Shown here piece after piece: positions 41,901-45,360 of a stretch of 45,360 nucleotides of DNA. The DNA is from JAQICJ01 sp041686345. Lineage in GTDB: Bacteria > Myxococcota_A > Polyangia > HGW-17. The DNA lies in contig JAWLEA010000012.1 in the NCBI GenBank assembly GCA_041686345.1, forward strand, positions 1-45,360, written 5' to 3'. Both the position numbers and the translations under genes were made by a program. The notes beneath the pieces were generated by a model that worked only from the letters and a program-made list of their open reading frames with translations, searched no databases and was not told the DNA's origin. Within the stretch, counting starts at the first letter, position 1. Each line of letters begins with the position of its first letter.

Positions 41901-42422
41901 TTATTCGGTTTTATCGTCTTTTTTATTTTTGGTTTTATCGTCTTTTTTGGAATTTTTAGAACGATCTATTCCGGAAATATGACTTTTAAGTACGGTTATG
42001 GTGTTTTTGTTGCCAACTCGGACATTAACTCTGCCATCGGAAATAGAAACGATTTTGCCGACGATACCACCGGATGTAATCACTTTATCCCCTTTGACAA
42101 GTGAGTTCAGCATTTCACTGTGCTGTTTCTGCCTTTTTTTCTGTGGTCTGATCAGAAAAAAGTAAAAAAGTACGAACATGGCTCCAAGCATGACAAAAGA
42201 AAAGATGGGGCTTTCTCCTCCGCAACCTGTGGGGGAAGATGTCGGTTCTTCTTTCTCGGAAGCCATTGTTTCTACAGTTTTGGGCTGTCCTTCATCCTGG
42301 ACTTCATTAGTCTGGACTGCTTTGGCTTTAGCAGGTGGTTTGACTTTCATGGTACCAGGTGTTGGAGTTTGATTATTGGAAGGGATTCCTTGTGCAGTTT
42401 GACTGCTCTGGGAAGTACTCAC
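41901..42422 (-). CDS. yajC: YajC family preprotein translocase subunit with an N-terminal extension
   Basis: The C-terminal half is a normal YajC: membrane helix FVMLGAMFVLFYFFLIRPQ, then KKRQKQHSEML, LVKGDKVITSGGIVGKI and the short beta domain. The first ~75 residues are an extra Pro/Ser/Thr/Lys-rich segment ending in TGCGGESP just before the helix. The start codon is GTG at 42420-42422 (minus strand), supported by a strong GAGGAGG five bases upstream. An internal Met nearer the helix has no ribosome-binding site, so the extension is probably made. A basic/acidic KKDDKTKNKKDDKTE end closes the 173-residue protein. Confidence 0.92.
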   Translation of the reverse strand: MSTSQSSQTAQGIPSNNQTPTPGTMKVKPPAKAKAVQTNEVQDEGQPKTVETMASEKEEPTSSPTGCGGESPIFSFVMLGAMFVLFYFFLIRPQKKRQKQHSEMLNSLVKGDKVITSGGIVGKIVSISDGRVNVRVGNKNTITVLKSHISGIDRSKNSKKDDKTKNKKDDKTE

Positions 42423-42448
42423 TGATTCCTCCTCAACCGCGGTGACGG

Positions 42449-42476
42449 TTTATGGATACCCGACAAAACTTGTCAG
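42449..42476 (-). promoter_or_regulatory. Weak candidate promoter for yajC-secDF
   Basis: On the minus strand CTGACA (42471-42476) and CATAAA (42449-42454) are 16 bases apart, with five and four of six matches. The start of transcription would fall about 20 bases before the GTG, leaving just room for the ribosome-binding site. Confidence 0.3.
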
Positions 42477-42826
42477 AAGGTAAAACCTGGATCTTTATCA
42501 TTTATATATTAGAAAAAGTACAGGTTGTTTTAGAAAAATAGATGCTAATAGTAAAAGTATTTATGTTTTTGAAATAACAAGAAAAAATAGAAAACTGCCA
42601 TTTGCAGTAGAAATTTTTCCGAAAAAACTTTCAGCTTTGAATAACAAGAAAGTATGGACAGGTCAACTGAAAGAAATAATAAACAGCGGATTTTGAAAAA
42701 AAAACCAGCAAAAATAGAATTAACCAAATTTTAGCGACGTGGAATATAACACAATAAAATAAAATGAAAATAAAAAAAGGAATTAGGATTTTGGCAAAAT
42801 CTGGAAGGAGATGCTGACGGCAAATA

Positions 42827-42854
42827 TTGACAAGAGGAATATTTAGCCTATATT
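42827..42854 (+). promoter_or_regulatory. Sigma-70 promoter for dnaG
   Basis: TTGACA (42827-42832) is followed after 16 bases by TATATT (42849-42854), six and five of six matches. Transcription should start near 42861, giving a leader of about 118 bases before the dnaG TTG. Confidence 0.7.
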
Positions 42855-42978
42855 CCAATGCACTGCTGGATATTCAATTTTTCCCCCAAGTCAATAAAGA
42901 TTGCAATTGAGCTTCTTCTGAAACAAAATCCGGTGTTTGTCAGGTTCAAGTTTTATCCCACCATGTGAGGCGGTCAGT

Positions 42979-44793
42979 TTGCTGATTAGTTCTGAACAAA
43001 TTCGAGAAATACGGAATACTGCCAATCTGGCTGATATTATCGGAAAGAGAATAAATCTAAAAATGGCGGGGTCAAGATTGAAGGCCAAGTGTCCTTTTCA
43101 CGACGAGAAAACTCCTTCCTTCTTTGTAGATCCAACCAGGAATTCGTTTATTTGTTTTGGTTGTGGTGAAAAGGGAGATGTTTATGACTTCCTCATGAAA
43201 TACGACGGTCTTAACTTTGTGGAGTCAGTAAAAAGAGCAGCCGATGAAGCCGGAATAATACTGAAACAGGTTGACAATGCCAAAGAAAAAGAGTTGCGGG
43301 AAAAACAGGCCCGAAAAAATACTCTTTATCAAGTAAATGCCAAGGTCACAAAGTTTTTTCAGAAAAAATTGATGGCTCCGGAAGGTGCTCAGTGTCGGCA
43401 ATATTTGCAAGATAGAGGAATAGGGAAGAAAGCGGTAAAAGAATTTAGCCTGGGTTTTGCACCTGACAGTTGGGATGCTCTTACTTCATATCTTCAAAAA
43501 TCCGGTGATATTAAAGCCGCAGAAAGTAATGGTCTGGTCAGGCCTGGGAAAAGCGGCGGTTACTACGATTTTTTTCGCAACCGGCTTGTTTTTCCCATCA
43601 TTGATGCTGCCGGAAGAATTTGCGGTTTCAGTGGCAGAAAACTTAACAAAGAAGATCGAGGAGGAAAATACATCAATTCCACCGAGTCCCAAATCTTTAA
43701 AAAGGGCCGTGAACTTTTTGGAATATCCCAGGCTCGCAGAGCAATTTTACAAAAGAAGTCAGCTGTTCTGGTAGAAGGTAATATCGATGTGGTTAAATTG
43801 CATGAAGCCGAGTTCAAGCAGACTGTCGCACCCTTGGGAACTGCCTTGACTTCCTATCATGTAAGCAATTTAAAGCGATATTCCAAAAAAGTATTTTTAG
43901 TTTTTGATGGAGACAATGCCGGACAGAAAGCCTGTTTGAAGTCTATTCCTCTGCTAATTGGGAAAGATTTCAAGGGTGGAGTAATCCAGTTGCCGGAAGG
44001 GGAGGATCCTGATTCCTTTATTATAAATGCAGGCAGGGAAAGATTTCAGGAGTTGATGGAACAGGCTGAAGGTTTTGTCGAATATTATATCAGCAAAACA
44101 GTTGCAGATCGCAAAGAGCAGATCCATGCTCGTATAGATTCTCTTTCCAGGCTTGCTCCTTTGTGGAGTCAACTCAGTTCTTCCAAAAAAGCTGTTTACC
44201 GTGAATTTCTTTCTGTTTATACCGGGATTGGTGCAAAAAAATTGCAAAAACTGCTGCAAGAGGTTCAAGGTTCATCTGATTTTCAATCTCCGAGTATTGA
44301 TAAATCAAGGCCAAATTCTACTAAACCGGTGGAACAGTTGGAAAATGAATTGAGATACAGTCCTAATTTCAGATCTGAATTGAAAACCATATTCTATCTC
44401 TTTTCCCTTAAACTTAATTGGCCTCAGGAGGGAGAACTGGTGGAAGGTACAGATGTTCTTTCCAGATTAAATCATTCGGTGGCAAGGGATATCTGGCGTT
44501 TTGTCAGAGAAAAAAAGGAAATCGATCAAGAATTTGCAGATCTTCTTGGTCCGAAAATCATGAAAAAGTTTACCAATATTAATCGGGAAGTACAAAATAA
44601 TCAAGATACTGAAAGCAGACAGAAATTATTCAGTGAATTGGTGAGATATCTCGAAAAAATCGACATCGATTATCGAACAAAAGAAATAAACCGGCTTGTA
44701 TCTGAAGCTCGTAAACAAAATGATCCCCAAAAAGTAAAAGAATTATTGAATCAAAAACTTGAATTACAGAAAAAAAGGGTGAAATTATTCTGA
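42979..44793 (+). CDS. dnaG: DNA primase DnaG
   Basis: DnaG makes RNA primers for replication. The N-terminal zinc-binding domain is clear (CPFHDEKTPSFFV, then FICFGCGEKGD). The catalytic TOPRIM region contains AVLVEGNIDVVKLH (usually EGYMD) and VFDGDNAGQKA. The C-terminal part is helical, as expected for the DnaB-interacting domain. The length, about 604 residues, is normal. I choose TTG at 42979 because GAGG lies nine bases before it and the protein then begins MLISSEQIREI, matching the usual DnaG start. A second TTG at 42937 would add 14 residues unlike the family. A Lys-rich gene follows after 244 bases. Confidence 0.95.
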   Translation: MLISSEQIREIRNTANLADIIGKRINLKMAGSRLKAKCPFHDEKTPSFFVDPTRNSFICFGCGEKGDVYDFLMKYDGLNFVESVKRAADEAGIILKQVDNAKEKELREKQARKNTLYQVNAKVTKFFQKKLMAPEGAQCRQYLQDRGIGKKAVKEFSLGFAPDSWDALTSYLQKSGDIKAAESNGLVRPGKSGGYYDFFRNRLVFPIIDAAGRICGFSGRKLNKEDRGGKYINSTESQIFKKGRELFGISQARRAILQKKSAVLVEGNIDVVKLHEAEFKQTVAPLGTALTSYHVSNLKRYSKKVFLVFDGDNAGQKACLKSIPLLIGKDFKGGVIQLPEGEDPDSFIINAGRERFQELMEQAEGFVEYYISKTVADRKEQIHARIDSLSRLAPLWSQLSSSKKAVYREFLSVYTGIGAKKLQKLLQEVQGSSDFQSPSIDKSRPNSTKPVEQLENELRYSPNFRSELKTIFYLFSLKLNWPQEGELVEGTDVLSRLNHSVARDIWRFVREKKEIDQEFADLLGPKIMKKFTNINREVQNNQDTESRQKLFSELVRYLEKIDIDYRTKEINRLVSEARKQNDPQKVKELLNQKLELQKKRVKLF

Positions 44794-44962
44794 TCAACTA
44801 TTGCCATTTGGATAAAATTTCTCTATATGACATTGGATCTTTCTTTGAATTTTACTATTTTAACGATTTTTTTCCCTGAACCGGCTTTTATGAAAATTGG
44901 ATAATTATTGTTTCAATATTTTAATGTTGAGATAAAAACCTGACAAATGATACTTGAAATTG

Positions 44963-44996
44963 CAGGCTTTCTTCATTAATCAATAAAGAAAGTCTG
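44963..44996 (+). promoter_or_regulatory. Strong hairpin between dnaG and the downstream gene
   Basis: CAGGCTTTCTT (44963-44973) pairs with AAGAAAGTCTG (44986-44996) in an 11-bp stem with one G-T pair and a 12-base loop. A second, small stem, CTGC (44999-45002) / GCAG (45008-45011), follows. No T-run comes after either. The ribosome-binding site GAGGTG lies 15 bases further on. It may tune read-through or translation between dnaG and the next gene. Confidence 0.5.
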
Positions 44997-45037
44997 AACT
45001 GCCTGGTGCAGAAAACAACTTTGAGAGGTGAAAATAT

Positions 45038-45360
45038 ATGGCTGTTAACAGTAAAAAAACAAAAACAAAAACTGACGGTAAAAAAACCAAAAAAACAAAA
45101 ACTGCCGCCAAAAAGTCTGGTGGAAAAAAGAACAAGACAAAAAAAACAAATTCCATCAACAAGAAAAAGAAAACTGCAAGTAGCCAGAACACAGACGAGA
45201 CAAAATCAAGCAAGTCCAAACAGACTGCCAAAGCCAAGCAAACCACCAAGAAGGGCAAAAAGACTAAAAAGACCAAGTCCAAACAGACTGCCAAAGCCAA
45301 GCAAACCACCAAGAAGGGCAAAAAGACTAAAAAGACCAAGTCCAAAAAACAGACTGCCAA
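45038..45360 (+). CDS. 5' end of a Lys-rich protein, probably the extended N-terminus of the primary sigma factor (truncated by window edge)
   Basis: The ATG at 45038 has GAGGTG seven bases upstream, and the frame stays open to the window end (107 codons). The visible part is almost entirely Lys, Thr, Ser, Ala and Gln, and includes a repeated 21-residue block. By itself it resembles a histone-H1-like tail. The position directly after dnaG is where rpoD lies in many bacteria, and Lys/Ala-rich N-terminal extensions of the primary sigma factor are known in some deltaproteobacteria. So RpoD is the best inference, but no sigma domain is visible here. A stand-alone basic DNA-binding protein is the alternative. 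Confidence 0.55.
   Translation, partial: MAVNSKKTKTKTDGKKTKKTKTAAKKSGGKKNKTKKTNSINKKKKTASSQNTDETKSSKSKQTAKAKQTTKKGKKTKKTKSKQTAKAKQTTKKGKKTKKTKSKKQTA
45212..45360 (+). repeat. 63-bp tandem repeat in the Lys-rich gene
   Basis: Units at 45212-45274 and 45275-45337 are identical. A third begins at 45338 with a 3-base (one Lys codon) insertion and runs off the window. The unit encodes 21 residues starting KSKQTAKAKQTTKKG. Exact identity at the DNA level points to recent duplication. Confidence 0.95.

Larger units (their letters stand above)
42423..42978. other. Divergent 556-base intergenic region between yajC and dnaG
   Basis: The region is strongly AT-rich and contains the promoters for both directions. 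Two minus-strand open frames of 60 and 75 codons lie inside, but they lack ribosome-binding sites and have Phe/Ile-rich composition expected from A-rich noncoding DNA. Apart from the dnaG promoter and the weak yajC promoter, I see no gene or structured RNA. Confidence 0.5.

Noticed and set aside
42545..42858. Two small minus-strand frames upstream of dnaG
   Set aside because: No ribosome-binding site; Phe/Ile-rich translation expected from A-rich sequence; they overlap each other and the dnaG promoter.
44980..45360. Minus-strand 126-codon hydrophobic frame at the right edge
   Set aside because: Antisense of the Lys-rich gene; the plus frame has a good ribosome-binding site and position after dnaG.

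Overview
The window is a gene-dense, AT-rich chromosomal segment of a Gram-negative bacterium. Several features point to a deltaproteobacterial / Myxococcota-like lineage. There are three Hanks-type Ser/Thr kinases, a secreted TPR+PEGA protein, lipoproteins with Asn-rich spacers and Cys-rich CGDGIVNGDE-type segments, a SecD-SecF-RecJ gene order and a DUF6178-like protein. The base composition is much lower in GC than classical myxobacteria, so I do not name a genus. No rRNA, tRNA, CRISPR, phage or insertion sequence was recognised.

Layout. 1-1860: C-terminal part of a membrane TPR protein whose N-terminus lies outside the window. 1922-3304: dGTPase. 3401-13156: a signalling/surface block with two closely related kinases (one soluble with two cyclic-nucleotide-binding domains, one membrane-anchored) on either side of two secreted lipoproteins, plus a TPR-PEGA protein coupled to the second kinase. 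13174-17366: housekeeping genes ahcY, rpsA and rsmG on the minus strand. 17637-22820: an M49-like metalloprotease lipoprotein, a small tautomerase, an outer-membrane-type protein, a membrane-anchored retropepsin-like protease, a thiamine-binding (DUF77) protein and a degenerate methyltransferase-like protein. 22938-27889: a proteostasis operon on the minus strand in the order J-domain protein, atypical Hsp70, Cys-rich lipoprotein, HtrA-type protease. 28115-34604: glycerate kinase, a two-domain M16 peptidase and a third kinase. 34610-42422: the yajC-secD-secF-recJ-TM protein-DUF6178 cluster. 42979-end: dnaG, then the 5' end of a very Lys-rich gene that by position is probably the primary sigma factor.

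The most interesting element is the J-domain / Hsp70-like / Cys-rich lipoprotein / HtrA operon. It looks like a dedicated chaperone-protease module reaching from cytoplasm to envelope. It has a good sigma-70-type promoter whose -10 box sits inside a near-perfect dyad, a likely operator. Secondary points are the kinase with tandem cyclic-nucleotide-binding domains and repeated T-x-L-[DE] motifs, the duplicated kinase pair with matching TTG starts, the low-complexity tails on ribosomal protein S1 and the presumed sigma factor, and structured leaders before rpsA and the dnaG-distal gene. All functional calls come from reading motifs by eye; no database search was run.
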